Source of the DNA: Glaciecola amylolytica
GTDB taxonomy: Bacteria > Bacteroidota > Bacteroidia > Flavobacteriales_D > Crocinitomicaceae
Assembly (NCBI GenBank): GCA_003856375.1
Contig: CP034120.1
Coordinates: 3,963,501 to 4,027,500 of the forward strand
Reading direction: 5' to 3'
DNA: 64,000 bases
Numbering within the stretch: the first letter of the stretch is position 1; each line of letters begins with the position of its first letter. This document shows positions 19,675 through 27,877 of this stretch, piece after piece. A program made the translations under genes and the position numbers. The notes beneath the pieces are model-generated. The model had not been told where the DNA came from, searched no databases, and saw nothing but the letters and a program-made list of their open reading frames with translations.

Positions 19675-19721
19675 AAAAATTTCATTCTTTTTTGAAACCT
19701 ACTTTTACTAGTAAGCAGGTG

Positions 19722-19729
19722 CAAAGATA
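19722..19729 (-). promoter_or_regulatory. -7 promoter box of gcvP
   Basis: TATCTTTG on the minus strand, 48 nt upstream of the gcvP ATG; a leader of about 43 nt. No glycine riboswitch fold was recognised in it. Confidence 0.5.
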
Positions 19730-19863
19730 GCGAATTTAACGGCTCATTATTTCGATTTAGTGGGAATATTTGTTAAGTCAAAAAAGAAGGTTTGGATAAG
19801 AATTCAAGAATCGAATTCAAGCGGGGTTTTCTGCTGAAAGTCAACTAAAAGTGAAACCGAACG

Positions 19864-20118
19864 TTATTCGCAGGTTGCCTTTCGTTCCAACATTTCCGGA
19901 CCCCCCATTTTTTCAAATTCCTTGCATTTTGCTTTCTTTTCTTTGATGAGTTTTTTCACCTCCTTTTCATCCGATGAAGTTGGGGTTTTATGTCTCAGCT
20001 GCTCGTATTTATTTGTCAGCTTGTCGCTCACACGAATACAATCACAAATAGAATCCTCACCACATGAATTCATTGTGAGTGAAAGAAGACCGAAAAAAAA
20101 TAAATGTTGTAGTTTCAT
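19864..20118 (-). CDS. small Cys-rich lipoprotein
   Basis: An 84-residue protein starting MKLQHLFFFGLLSLTMNSC, a short lipoprotein-type signal with Cys19 as the likely lipidated residue (the lipobox MNSC is unusual). The mature part (GEDSICDCIRVSDKLTNKYE) carries four further Cys and a Lys/Glu-rich helix. I chose the ATG at 20118 because the upstream ATG at 20166 would bury the hydrophobic signal inside the protein. No family recognised. It lies between gcvP and the divergent aminotransferase gene, with no visible strong promoter. Confidence 0.6.
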   Translation of the reverse strand: MKLQHLFFFGLLSLTMNSCGEDSICDCIRVSDKLTNKYEQLRHKTPTSSDEKEVKKLIKEKKAKCKEFEKMGGPEMLERKATCE

Positions 20119-20216
20119 GTGTTCATTTTTATGAATTCCTGTTAAAATATACTTTGAATAAAGCATCAGTTACTAAAGGAATTCTTTTCTTTGCTTATTG
20201 CAAACAAATGTAAGCC

Positions 20217-21347
20217 ATGCAAACAAAACTTCCAAAGGTAGGAACAACCATCTTCACGACGATGAGTCAGATGGCAAATGAGTATCAGGCAATTAATCTC
20301 TCACAAGGTTTTCCAAATTTTCCGATCGATCCATTGATTGAAGAGTTATTGGCGAAAAACAGTAAGGAAAACGTACATCAATATGCTCCGATGTCCGGTT
20401 TGCCGGTTTTGCTGGAAGGAATTGCAGCTTTGGTTCACCGGGTGTATCAGCGCTCTTTGAATCCGTCATCTGAAATTTTGGTAACTGCGGGCGCTACACA
20501 GGGAATTTTCGCAGCACTTCAGGCTTTGGTTCATCCGGACGATGAAGTGGTGATTTTAGATCCGTCATACGATTGTTACAACCCGGCTGTTCATTTGGCG
20601 GGAGGACTTCCAATTCACATTCCGATGAGGGAAGACTTTACAATCGACTGGCGGGAGCTTCGCCAGACTGTGAATCAGAAAACGCGTGTGCTAATCATTA
20701 ATAATCCACACAACCCTTCCGGGAAAATGATGGATCAGGCGGATTATGACGCGTTGGTACAAGTTATGACAGACCACCCGAATCTGATTTTGCTTTCGGA
20801 TGAGGTATATGAGTTCATCACTTTCGAAAAACCGCACTTTTCCGCACATCATCATGAAATTTTGCGAAACAGAAGTGTCATTGTTTCCTCTTTTGGTAAA
20901 ACCTTTCATCTCACGGGGTGGAAAGTCGGTTATCTCGTTGCCCCGGAACCAATCATGAAAGAAATCAAAAAAGTACATCAGTTCCTGGTGTTCTCCGTAA
21001 ATAGTGTCGCTCAGAAAACACTGGCAGATTATATCTCGGCAACCGATGTCACCACATTGGGGCTTTTCTATCAGGACAAGCGGGATCGTTTCAAAGAATT
21101 AATGTTCGGAAGCAAGTTTGAATTTCTGCCAAGTGAAGGAACCTACTTTCAAACCGTGCGATACAACGCGCTTTCCGATTTGCCGGATGTGCAATTTTGC
21201 GAATGGCTGGTAAAAGAAGTTGGCGTTGCGGCGATTCCGCTGTCTGTCTTTTACGAAGATCGGAATGATTATCACACCATTCGTTTTTGTTTTGCAAAAA
21301 CAGATGATACCTTAATTCAAGCAGCTGAAAGATTATGCAGGATTTAA
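20217..21347 (+). CDS. PLP-dependent aminotransferase, methionine/glutamine type (YbdL-like)
   Basis: A 376-residue fold-type I class I/II aminotransferase. Landmarks: INLSQGFPNFP near the start, the cofactor-contacting NNPHNPSGK (162-170), DEVYEF (195-200) and the PLP lysine Lys228 in SSFGKTFHLTGWKVGY. The N-terminal GTTIFTTMSQMANEYQAINL is typical of methionine aminotransferase/kynurenine-oxoglutarate transaminase (YbdL) proteins. These act on methionine, glutamine or aromatic amino acids. The nitrilase-family gene downstream overlaps by 13 bp, which argues for the glutamine transaminase plus omega-amidase route: transamination with glutamine yields ketoglutaramate, which the partner hydrolyses, making transamination of keto-methylthiobutyrate irreversible. 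That pairing is known from other organisms; here it is inferred from position. Confidence 0.92.
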   Translation: MQTKLPKVGTTIFTTMSQMANEYQAINLSQGFPNFPIDPLIEELLAKNSKENVHQYAPMSGLPVLLEGIAALVHRVYQRSLNPSSEILVTAGATQGIFAALQALVHPDDEVVILDPSYDCYNPAVHLAGGLPIHIPMREDFTIDWRELRQTVNQKTRVLIINNPHNPSGKMMDQADYDALVQVMTDHPNLILLSDEVYEFITFEKPHFSAHHHEILRNRSVIVSSFGKTFHLTGWKVGYLVAPEPIMKEIKKVHQFLVFSVNSVAQKTLADYISATDVTTLGLFYQDKRDRFKELMFGSKFEFLPSEGTYFQTVRYNALSDLPDVQFCEWLVKEVGVAAIPLSVFYEDRNDYHTIRFCFAKTDDTLIQAAERLCRI

Positions 21348-22126
21348 AAATCACACTCATTCAGGCCGATCAGTTCTGGGAAGACAAGAAAGCCAACCTG
21401 AAACATTACGAAGCGCTCTTGCAATCTGTTTCCGAAACGAACCTGATTTTATTGCCGGAAATGTTTCAAACCGGTTTTTCCATGAATGCTGAAGCATTAG
21501 CAGAGCAAATGGAAAACAGTCTGAGTATTGAATGGTTAAAAGTTCAGGCGGCAGAAAAAAAAGCGGCTCTTTACACTTCCTTAATAATAGAAGAAAACGG
21601 AAACTATTATAACAGAGGTGTTTTTGTGGAGCCAAATGGAAAAATCAGTACTTACGACAAACGGAAGTTATTCGGAATGGCAGATGAATCCATCCACTTT
21701 CGTGCGGGAGACAAAGAAACCATTGTCGAATACCTGGGCTGGAAGATCAATTTGCAAATTTGCTATGATCTGCGCTTCCCTGAAAATTGTCGAAACGGTG
21801 AAATCGACGGTCAGCCTGCATACGATTTGTTATTATATGTAGCAAACTGGCCCGAAAGAAGAATTCATCACTGGTCGGCGTTGCTTCCGGCAAGAGCCAT
21901 TGAAAATCAATGTTATGTTGCCGGGCTGAATCGGATAGGTAAGGACAACACCGGGCTTAATTACAACGGGCAAAGCAAATTAATTAATCTTTTAGGTGAA
22001 GAAATTTCCAACCTTTCTGAACTTGAAAGCGTCAATACCATAAGTATCAATTATTCTGAGATGAGACAGTTGCGGGAAAGATTACCTTTTCTTAAAGATA
22101 GTAACTACCGTTCATTGGATAATTAA
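21335..22126 (+). CDS. nitrilase-family amidohydrolase, omega-amidase (YafV-like)
   Basis: A 263-residue carbon-nitrogen hydrolase with the family triad: Glu42 (LLPEMFQTGF), Lys109 (TYDKRKLF) and Cys143 (LQICYDLRFPE). YafV/NIT2-like proteins hydrolyse the omega-amide of alpha-ketoglutaramate (and ketosuccinamate). The 13-bp overlap with the aminotransferase gene implies translational coupling and a joint role in methionine salvage or glutamine-dependent transamination. Cytoplasmic; no signal peptide. The start at 21335 lies inside the upstream gene and gives MQDLKITLIQAD, the expected first strand of the fold, so it is likely correct. Confidence 0.92.
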   Translation: MQDLKITLIQADQFWEDKKANLKHYEALLQSVSETNLILLPEMFQTGFSMNAEALAEQMENSLSIEWLKVQAAEKKAALYTSLIIEENGNYYNRGVFVEPNGKISTYDKRKLFGMADESIHFRAGDKETIVEYLGWKINLQICYDLRFPENCRNGEIDGQPAYDLLLYVANWPERRIHHWSALLPARAIENQCYVAGLNRIGKDNTGLNYNGQSKLINLLGEEISNLSELESVNTISINYSEMRQLRERLPFLKDSNYRSLDN

Positions 22127-22200
22127 TACCGTTTAATAAATAAATTAGCCTTTAATCCGGTTAATTAACTTATATTTAAAACTTCGTAAATTAAAGAAAC

Positions 22201-24078
22201 ATGAAAAAACAGATTACACTTTTAGCTTCGGTTCTATTTGTTGCTGGGATTTCTTCAGCTCAGGTAAACAAAAGCTACGAAAAAGCTTACAAAAAACCTA
22301 TGAAAATTACAACAGCTACGAAAGGCGCTGTAAGTAATACTAATGCTGATGAAAAAGCAGGAGGACAAGTCATTTATCAATCCGATTTCAGTGACAATGC
22401 ATTGTGGTCTACAGGTAACGTAGCACCGGGTGTTCAGGGAAGTTTCCAATTCGGAGCTTATCCTGCAAACTTCACGAGCTACCTTGGAACTGCAACAACA
22501 GGAATGACTGCTCCAATGGCATTCTTTGATGGTATCCAATACTTGTTGGCAGCACCTGGAACTCCGGTTGGAATTCAGAATGCTTATTTGCAAACACCTA
22601 CAATTGATTTATCTGTTTCAGAAGTTGTTTCTGTAAGCTTCACTCAGGTTTATCGTCGTTTCAACCACGATGTGTTGTTTATCGAGATCAGTACTGATAA
22701 CGGTGCTACTTGGCCGGCAGCATTGTCTAAGCAAGTAAATAACAATGCGATCGGAAACGGTCCGACATTGAAAACTACTTTGACAACAGATTTCCTTATT
22801 CCTGCAGGAGTAACTCAAGGAAAAATTCGTCTTCGTTGGGAGTCTTTGACTGCTGATAACGATTACGGTAGTGGTTACGGTTGGGCTATCGACAACTTCA
22901 AAGTTATCGAAGGATACGGAAGCAACCTTAAATTGAAAGAAGTATACAATGTATACGGAAATCAAATGTTGACTGCTACGAAAATGCCTGTTTCTCAAGC
23001 AACTGGTGCTGGAAAAATTTCTTTCGGTGCTGAAATTGAGAACGTTGGATCTGAGATTCAGCCTACAAGCTTCAAAGTAGTTTCTGGTGCTTACAACCAA
23101 ACAAGTGCTGAAGGTGATGTTGCTCCATTTGTTGAAGATTCACTTGAAATCGATTTCACAAACGGATTCACAATTCCTACAACAGTTGGAACTTACGACT
23201 TCAAATTCACAGCATTGTCTGATAGTGTACTTTCTTTCACTGTAGATGATACACTTTCTGCTCCATTTGCTATCACAAACAAAATTTTCGCAACGGATGC
23301 ATACAATGGACTTCCTTCTTCAATGACAGGAGACTTCAACGGATGGGCTACTCCAACAGGAGATCCTCAAATCGGAACGTTGTTCGAAATCATCAATGAT
23401 GATGTAGCTGGTGCTATTCAAATCGGTATCGGAACAGTTAGCCAGGCTCAACAAGCAACTTACATTGGTCGTTTGGTTTACGGAAGTATCTACAAGTATA
23501 ACCCTACTACAGAAGTATTTGATTATGTTGACAGAACTGACGAGCATGAAATCGTTGCTGCTGATTTCGGAAACTTGATCAAGTGTTACTTGCCGAACCT
23601 TCCTCAATTGACTTCTAGCAACGGTGGTCTTTACATGGTAACTGCTGGTACATATGCTAATTTCCCAGTTCCAATTGCATTCGCTGGTACAAACATTGCT
23701 GGTAACACAAGAGGTTTCAACGGAACAAGTTCAGTAGGTTTGGCTTCTGACGGAGACAAAGTTGAAGCACCGGTTGTTCGTTTGGATTTCACAGATTACA
23801 CAGGTCTTGCTGAATTGACTTCTGCAACAAATGTTTCTGTATTCCCTAACCCATTTGTTGGAACAACTGAAATGAAGTTCAACTTGAAAGCTGAGGCACA
23901 AGTTTCAGTAGTAATTACTGATGTTGCTGGTCGTACAGTAGCTACAGTTCCTGCTGCTAAAATGAACGCTGGTGAGCAAACAATCGCTATCGACGGAACA
24001 AACTTTGTAGCTGGTATTTACAACTACACTTTGAAAATCGGTAACGAAACTATCACAAAACGTATCGTTAAGAAATAA
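22201..24078 (+). CDS. T9SS-exported protein, probably highly expressed
   Basis: A 625-residue secreted protein with a clean signal peptide (MKKQITLLASVLFVAGISSA, cleavage before QVNKSYEK). Residues ~55-235 resemble a jelly-roll/choice-of-anchor J module (VIYQSDFSDNALWSTGNVAP ... YGWAIDNFKVIEG). The middle is Thr/Ser-rich and unassigned. The end is a type A T9SS sorting domain (VSVFPNPFVGTTEMKFNLKA ... ETITKRIVKK). Codon use is markedly biased (AAC, TTC, GGT/GGA, GCT, CGT, ACA dominate) compared with neighbouring genes, a usual mark of very high expression. It stands alone with a strong terminator at 24098. The role is unknown; an abundant surface or extracellular protein is likely. Confidence 0.88.
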   Translation: MKKQITLLASVLFVAGISSAQVNKSYEKAYKKPMKITTATKGAVSNTNADEKAGGQVIYQSDFSDNALWSTGNVAPGVQGSFQFGAYPANFTSYLGTATTGMTAPMAFFDGIQYLLAAPGTPVGIQNAYLQTPTIDLSVSEVVSVSFTQVYRRFNHDVLFIEISTDNGATWPAALSKQVNNNAIGNGPTLKTTLTTDFLIPAGVTQGKIRLRWESLTADNDYGSGYGWAIDNFKVIEGYGSNLKLKEVYNVYGNQMLTATKMPVSQATGAGKISFGAEIENVGSEIQPTSFKVVSGAYNQTSAEGDVAPFVEDSLEIDFTNGFTIPTTVGTYDFKFTALSDSVLSFTVDDTLSAPFAITNKIFATDAYNGLPSSMTGDFNGWATPTGDPQIGTLFEIINDDVAGAIQIGIGTVSQAQQATYIGRLVYGSIYKYNPTTEVFDYVDRTDEHEIVAADFGNLIKCYLPNLPQLTSSNGGLYMVTAGTYANFPVPIAFAGTNIAGNTRGFNGTSSVGLASDGDKVEAPVVRLDFTDYTGLAELTSATNVSVFPNPFVGTTEMKFNLKAEAQVSVVITDVAGRTVATVPAAKMNAGEQTIAIDGTNFVAGIYNYTLKIGNETITKRIVKK

Positions 24079-24097
24079 TTCTTAATTGAATAATAGG

Positions 24098-24127
24098 AAA
24101 TGGGGGCTTCGGTCCCCATTTTTGTTT
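24098..24127 (+). terminator. Rho-independent terminator
   Basis: AAATGGGG and CCCCATTT form an 8-bp stem closed by GCTTCGGT, followed by TTTTGTTTT. It is 20 bp after the stop of the 625-residue T9SS protein. Confidence 0.92.
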
Positions 24128-24143
24128 TCTCAATTTTCTCCAA

Positions 24144-24560
24144 ATGTTTGAATACGGATTACCCGGACTTTTTTTGATCTGCTTTCTTGCATCAACCATC
24201 ATTCCTTTTCCGTCGGAAGCAGCAATTCTTTTGTTTTTAAATTCAGGGGAATATTCTCCTGGTTCTATATTAATCGCTGCGAGTTTGGGAAACTGCCTCG
24301 GAGGAAGCACCAATTATTTACTTGGTTATTTCGGAAGAAAGCTCTTGAGTAAGAAACAATTTTTGAAAAGTGAATCGCTGATTCAGCGTTACGGATTTTG
24401 GACCGCCCTCTTATCCTGGGTTCCCATTATTGGAGATCCTTTGTTAGTAGTACTTGGTGTTTACAAGGTTTCCGTCTGGAAAACATTGACATTGATGTGT
24501 ATTGGAAAAATTGCCCGCTACCTGATACTTTTCGGCGCTTATTATTTCCTTAGTGCTTAG
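24144..24560 (+). CDS. YqaA/DedA-like (VTT domain) membrane protein
   Basis: A 138-residue inner-membrane protein with about four hydrophobic segments. The N-terminal FLICFLASTIIPFPSEAAIL and the following GNCLGGSTNYLLGYFGRKLL match the core of the SNARE-associated/VTT family, in its short YqaA form. Members of this wider family include lipid scramblases and flippases, but the YqaA group has no settled function. The 3' end overlaps dxr (convergent) by 11 bp. There is no obvious promoter; its start lies 17 bp after the preceding terminator, so it may be read at a low level or from an unseen promoter. Confidence 0.82.
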   Translation: MFEYGLPGLFLICFLASTIIPFPSEAAILLFLNSGEYSPGSILIAASLGNCLGGSTNYLLGYFGRKLLSKKQFLKSESLIQRYGFWTALLSWVPIIGDPLLVVLGVYKVSVWKTLTLMCIGKIARYLILFGAYYFLSA

Positions 24561-25695
24561 CCAGCAAACGCGCAATCCGATCCGTTTCTACATAATCTTC
24601 GTAGCTTGGATTAGAAATGAGCGGGGTTTCCAAAAGCACTTTTTCATTGATCCGCGCAATATCCAAAAACCCGATTTTTTCTTCCAGAAAGAGTTGAACC
24701 GAAATTTCATTTGCAGCATTTAAAGCACAAGCCGCCGTTCCTTTTCTATCCAACGCATCATACGCCAATTGCAGATTCCGAAACGTTTCTTTATCTGCAG
24801 GTTCAAACGTGAGTTGCGGATAATCCAGAAAATTAAACCTTGGGAAGTTTGTTTTTAACCGATCGGGATAAGTCAAGGCAAACTGGATCGGCAATTTCAT
24901 GTCCGGAAGACCCATTTGAGCTTTCATACTTCCATCTTCAAACTGAACCAACGAGTGAACAACCGATTGCGGGTGAACAATGACATCAATCTGCTCTGAT
25001 TTCAACCCGAATAGCCATTTTGCCTCAATCACTTCCAGACCTTTATTCATCATGGTCGCTGAATCAATGGTAATTTTTGCGCCCATCGACCAATTCGGGT
25101 GTTTCAAAGCCTGCGCTTTGGCAACTTGCTCCAATTGCTCTCTTGTGTATCCGCGGAATGGTCCGCCGGAAGCTGTCAGATAAATCTTCTCGACCGGATT
25201 GTGAAACTCTCCTACCAAACATTGGAAGATGGCAGAGTGTTCCGAATCGACTGGATAAATATTCACTCCTTTTGCGCGGGCTCTTTCCGTTACGAGTTCT
25301 CCTGCAACAACCAAGGTTTCCTTGTTTGCCAAAGCAATGTCTTTTCCTGCTTCAATTGCAGCTAATGTAGGTTTCAATCCGGCATAGCCGACCAATGCTG
25401 TCAGCACAACCGCTATTTCCTGAAATTCCACCACCTGACAAAGCGCCTGTGCTCCGGCATAAACGTGGATATCCTCAGAAAAAAGTGCGTCTTTTACTTC
25501 CTGGTACTTTGCTTCATCACCGATCACAACCGCATTCGGTTGAAATTTCTTTGCCTGTTCAATCAATAATTCCGCATTCGACTGAGCTGTAAGCACCTGC
25601 AAGTCGAATCTGTCCGGGTAAGCCTGAATGACTTCCAGAGCCTGAGTCCCGATTGAACCGGTAGAACCAAGAATAGCAACACCTTTTTTCTGCAT
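24550..25695 (-). CDS. dxr: 1-deoxy-D-xylulose 5-phosphate reductoisomerase
   Basis: A 381-residue enzyme of the non-mevalonate (MEP) isoprenoid pathway: it rearranges and reduces DXP to 2-C-methyl-D-erythritol 4-phosphate with NADPH and a divalent metal. Landmarks: nucleotide-binding GSTGSIGTQALEV (about 9-21), LANKETLVVAGE, the metal and substrate motif PVDSEHSAIFQCL, the flexible loop region GGPFRGYTREQLE and MNKGLEVIEAKWLF. Full length. The -7 box TAACTTTG (25700-25707) ends 5 nt before the ATG, so transcription is probably leaderless. It is divergent from the small unknown at 25773. Confidence 0.98.
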   Translation of the reverse strand: MQKKGVAILGSTGSIGTQALEVIQAYPDRFDLQVLTAQSNAELLIEQAKKFQPNAVVIGDEAKYQEVKDALFSEDIHVYAGAQALCQVVEFQEIAVVLTALVGYAGLKPTLAAIEAGKDIALANKETLVVAGELVTERARAKGVNIYPVDSEHSAIFQCLVGEFHNPVEKIYLTASGGPFRGYTREQLEQVAKAQALKHPNWSMGAKITIDSATMMNKGLEVIEAKWLFGLKSEQIDVIVHPQSVVHSLVQFEDGSMKAQMGLPDMKLPIQFALTYPDRLKTNFPRFNFLDYPQLTFEPADKETFRNLQLAYDALDRKGTAACALNAANEISVQLFLEEKIGFLDIARINEKVLLETPLISNPSYEDYVETDRIARLLAKH

Positions 25696-25699
25696 CCTG

Positions 25700-25707
25700 C
25701 AAAGTTA
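25700..25707 (-). promoter_or_regulatory. -7 promoter box of dxr
   Basis: TAACTTTG on the minus strand, its last base 5 nt from the start codon of dxr: the leaderless geometry. Confidence 0.5.
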
Positions 25708-25760
25708 AAAATCATTCCCGATGATTGCTTGTTTCCCTTCTCAGATTCTATGATTCTTCA

Positions 25761-25768
25761 TACCTTTG
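25761..25768 (+). promoter_or_regulatory. -7 promoter box of the gene at 25773
   Basis: TACCTTTG, with its G 5 nt before the A of the ATG at 25773. Confidence 0.5.
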
Positions 25769-25772
25769 ATGC

Positions 25773-26240
25773 ATGAAATACCGCATTTTATCTGACGAAG
25801 AGCTTCAACATTTGGAAGGTGATCTAAAAGCATTTTTAATCATTAACGGAGTGCATGCCGAAGAATGGGAAAAGCTCAATCAGGAGGAGCCTCAAAAAGC
25901 ACTTGCTTTGGTAGAATTGTTTTCCGATCAGGTCTTTCAAACCATTTACGAAAAAATCAATTTCCTGGAGCATCGTTCTCCGGAATCCTGTTTGGTGTTC
26001 CGTTTCTTAAAAGAGGAGCAGGAACTCATCGCTATTCAGCGCAATCCGGATTCTCAGCTGGATCTTTCCAGTACGGAAGGAATTCACCAGGCACTTAGTC
26101 AGCACATGAAAGACTTATCCGTTTTTACCAGTAAACGAGCTTACGGGCAGGAACGCGAACAGGAAATTCATCAATTAATTGAGCAGGGTGCTATTTTGTC
26201 GAGTGAAGAATTTTGGAACTCATTGCAGGAAATTCTGTAA
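25773..26240 (+). CDS. conserved hypothetical protein, helical
   Basis: A 155-residue acidic, soluble, mostly helical protein beginning MKYRILSDEELQHLEGDLKA. It has no signal peptide and no membrane segment. It reads like a small family of uncharacterised Flavobacteriia proteins that begin MKYRxL and contain a segment like LVFRFLKEEQELIAIQRN near the middle; DUF6495 is a possible name but I cannot confirm it. The -7 box at 25761-25768 gives a probable leaderless transcript. It is divergent from dxr, with a 77-bp gap. Confidence 0.7.
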   Translation: MKYRILSDEELQHLEGDLKAFLIINGVHAEEWEKLNQEEPQKALALVELFSDQVFQTIYEKINFLEHRSPESCLVFRFLKEEQELIAIQRNPDSQLDLSSTEGIHQALSQHMKDLSVFTSKRAYGQEREQEIHQLIEQGAILSSEEFWNSLQEIL

Positions 26241-26393
26241 GCTCAACCAGATTCCTAGGAAGGCATAAGTAAATTGCACAGTCAAATTGGACAACTACTC
26301 ACTCAAAATTTGTTTAAGTACAATCTCCGAAAAAAGTATTTGGTACTCTATTCAGAAAGCTTAGTTTTACTCAAGCACCCCGCTTGATGTATT

Positions 26394-26795
26394 ATGAAAA
26401 TTAAATTCACTTACTTACTATTTGGAGTACTTTTTTTAGTCCTTTCTGCTTGCTCAAATTCAAGCATTGATAACCGCTTGGTAAAAAAGTGGACACTAAC
26501 TAAAGTTGACGGATACGGGCCTGACAAGGATAAGATTCTTGGCATCAACAATATTTATTTTGATTTGAAAGACGACGAGACATTCAAGGGTCGTTGGTAC
26601 GATCAAAACAACATGACTGATTTTATCGATTTGGAAGGAAAATGGTTAAGCACTCAATACGATGATAAAATCGATTTATTTTTATTCTACGGACCCAACC
26701 AAAAGAAGTCCATCATTTTCAGCATCTCAAAAGTTGAAGGGAATGATATGACGATGCGCATTTCTGAAATAGATTATTTCTTTAAGGCGAAATAA
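26394..26795 (+). CDS. small lipoprotein, lipocalin-like
   Basis: A 133-residue lipoprotein: signal MKIKFTYLLFGVLFLVLSAC with lipobox LSAC (Cys20), mature part SNSSIDNRLVKKWTLTKVDG. The pattern 'remaining weight/trp-x-leu then beta strands' (KKWTLTKVDG ... GRWYDQNNM ... LEGKWLSTQYDD) is what small Bacteroidota lipocalin-like lipoproteins show, but this is only a fold-level guess. It probably faces the periplasm. No neighbour suggests a pathway. A strong terminator follows at 26817. Confidence 0.72.
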   Translation: MKIKFTYLLFGVLFLVLSACSNSSIDNRLVKKWTLTKVDGYGPDKDKILGINNIYFDLKDDETFKGRWYDQNNMTDFIDLEGKWLSTQYDDKIDLFLFYGPNQKKSIIFSISKVEGNDMTMRISEIDYFFKAK

Positions 26796-26816
26796 ACATA
26801 TAAACCAATAACCAGG

Positions 26817-26838
26817 AAGGGGCTTCGGCCCCTTTTTT
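26817..26838 (+). terminator. Rho-independent terminator
   Basis: AAGGGGC-TTCG-GCCCCTT hairpin with a stable UUCG-type tetraloop, followed by TTTT. It is 21 bp after the lipoprotein stop. Confidence 0.92.
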
Positions 26839-26876
26839 ATTCTCCCAACTTTAGGCTGAAAGCGGTTTAGATGCAC

Positions 26877-26884
26877 TATATTTG
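26877..26884 (+). promoter_or_regulatory. -7 promoter box of the suppressor-of-fused domain gene
   Basis: TATATTTG, with its G 6 nt before the ATG at 26890; again a very short or absent leader. Confidence 0.5.
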
Positions 26885-26889
26885 TCTTT

Positions 26890-27504
26890 ATGGAACTTAT
26901 TCAGGCACTTGAAAATCGCTTTGGAGCACATCGGGTAAAATCAATTCAGAATCCTTTACACAATGATCAGGAGTTAATCTTGCTGTTTCTGGAGCTGGAG
27001 GTTCCTATTACTGTGCTCATGACGGCTTCTCTTTCCAATTATCAGATGCCGGTTCTTGAAAAATGGGTAGGAAGGGAATTCAACGAGATCTATTTTTGTT
27101 TACCGACTTATTGGGATTTTGATGATCACAAAAACTACAATTCTTCCTGGATTTACGATTGGATTTATAAATTGGAGCGTTTCGTCAGAGACAAAAATAC
27201 CTGGTACGGGCCGGGGCATACCATTCCTACGGCAAATCCGGAAGTTCCTATTTCCGATCTGATGAAGCAGGAATATTTCATTTTTCTGGATCCTATTTTA
27301 CTTCAAAAAGAACTTGCTCCTATGCAAGTGCAAAATAAAACCATTCATTTTTTAAGTATCGTTCCTCTTTTCGGTGACGAACTGGATTACAAAATGGGGA
27401 AAGGAACTCAAAAGTTCGTGCGAAAACTTATTCAGCGGAACTATGACGAAAAACTGGATGATTACCGAAAATCGATCCTCAACAGCCGATTACGCTTTTT
27501 CTAA
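26890..27504 (+). CDS. suppressor of fused (SUFU) domain protein
   Basis: A 204-residue cytoplasmic protein that matches the bacterial suppressor-of-fused domain: an N-terminal half with ELILLFLELEVPITVLMTAS and YFCLPTYWDF, then IYDWIYKLERFVRDKNTW and the hallmark YGPGHTIPTANP, and a C-terminal LSIVPLFGDEL segment. In animals SUFU regulates Hedgehog signalling; in bacteria the domain is often an immunity protein for polymorphic toxins or stands alone with unknown function. No toxin gene is adjacent. Its stop codon overlaps the convergent ArsC-like gene by 4 bp. Confidence 0.8.
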   Translation: MELIQALENRFGAHRVKSIQNPLHNDQELILLFLELEVPITVLMTASLSNYQMPVLEKWVGREFNEIYFCLPTYWDFDDHKNYNSSWIYDWIYKLERFVRDKNTWYGPGHTIPTANPEVPISDLMKQEYFIFLDPILLQKELAPMQVQNKTIHFLSIVPLFGDELDYKMGKGTQKFVRKLIQRNYDEKLDDYRKSILNSRLRFF

Positions 27505-27860
27505 TGTGATTTTGCGAAAAAAGCCTGTGCAGATTCCACTTCCTTTTTTGCATTTCCAATCCAGATATTTTCATCATAAATCACAAACGGACGCTTCAAA
27601 AAAGTGTATTCTTCCAGCATGTACTTGCGGTAATCCGCTTCTGTCAAATTCATTTCATTCAAACCCATGGATCTGAATTTCAATGCGCGTTTTGAAAACA
27701 TTCCCTCATAAGAACCCACTTTTTCTTTTAACCAGTCAAGCGTTTCCGCATCGATGTTGGTTTGTTTGATATCGATCAATTCCACATCAGACGGAAGGTT
27801 CAGCGCCTTCATAATTTTCTGACACGTATCGCAAGAACTTAAGTAGTAAAATCTTCTCAT
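27501..27860 (-). CDS. ArsC/Spx-family protein (arsenate reductase-like)
   Basis: A 119-residue thioredoxin-fold protein of the ArsC/Spx/YffB family. It has a redox motif CDTCQK at residues 10-15 (MRRFYYLSSCDTCQKIMKAL), the IDIKQTNIDAETL segment, and the C-terminal EYTFLKRPFVIYDENIWIGN, the family's 'lxRPil' element. Glutaredoxin-dependent arsenate reductases use one Cys and an Arg triad; the CxxC here is closer to Spx-like proteins, so arsenate reduction is not assured. The gene follows the outer-membrane-type protein by 17 bp and is probably co-transcribed with it. Confidence 0.83.
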   Translation of the reverse strand: MRRFYYLSSCDTCQKIMKALNLPSDVELIDIKQTNIDAETLDWLKEKVGSYEGMFSKRALKFRSMGLNEMNLTEADYRKYMLEEYTFLKRPFVIYDENIWIGNAKKEVESAQAFFAKSH

Positions 27861-27877
27861 TGTAAATCTGCTTAATA

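Noticed and set aside
19675-19721. Glycine riboswitch upstream of gcvP
   Set aside because: The leader is only about 40 nt from the -7 box to the ATG, too short for the tandem glycine aptamer.
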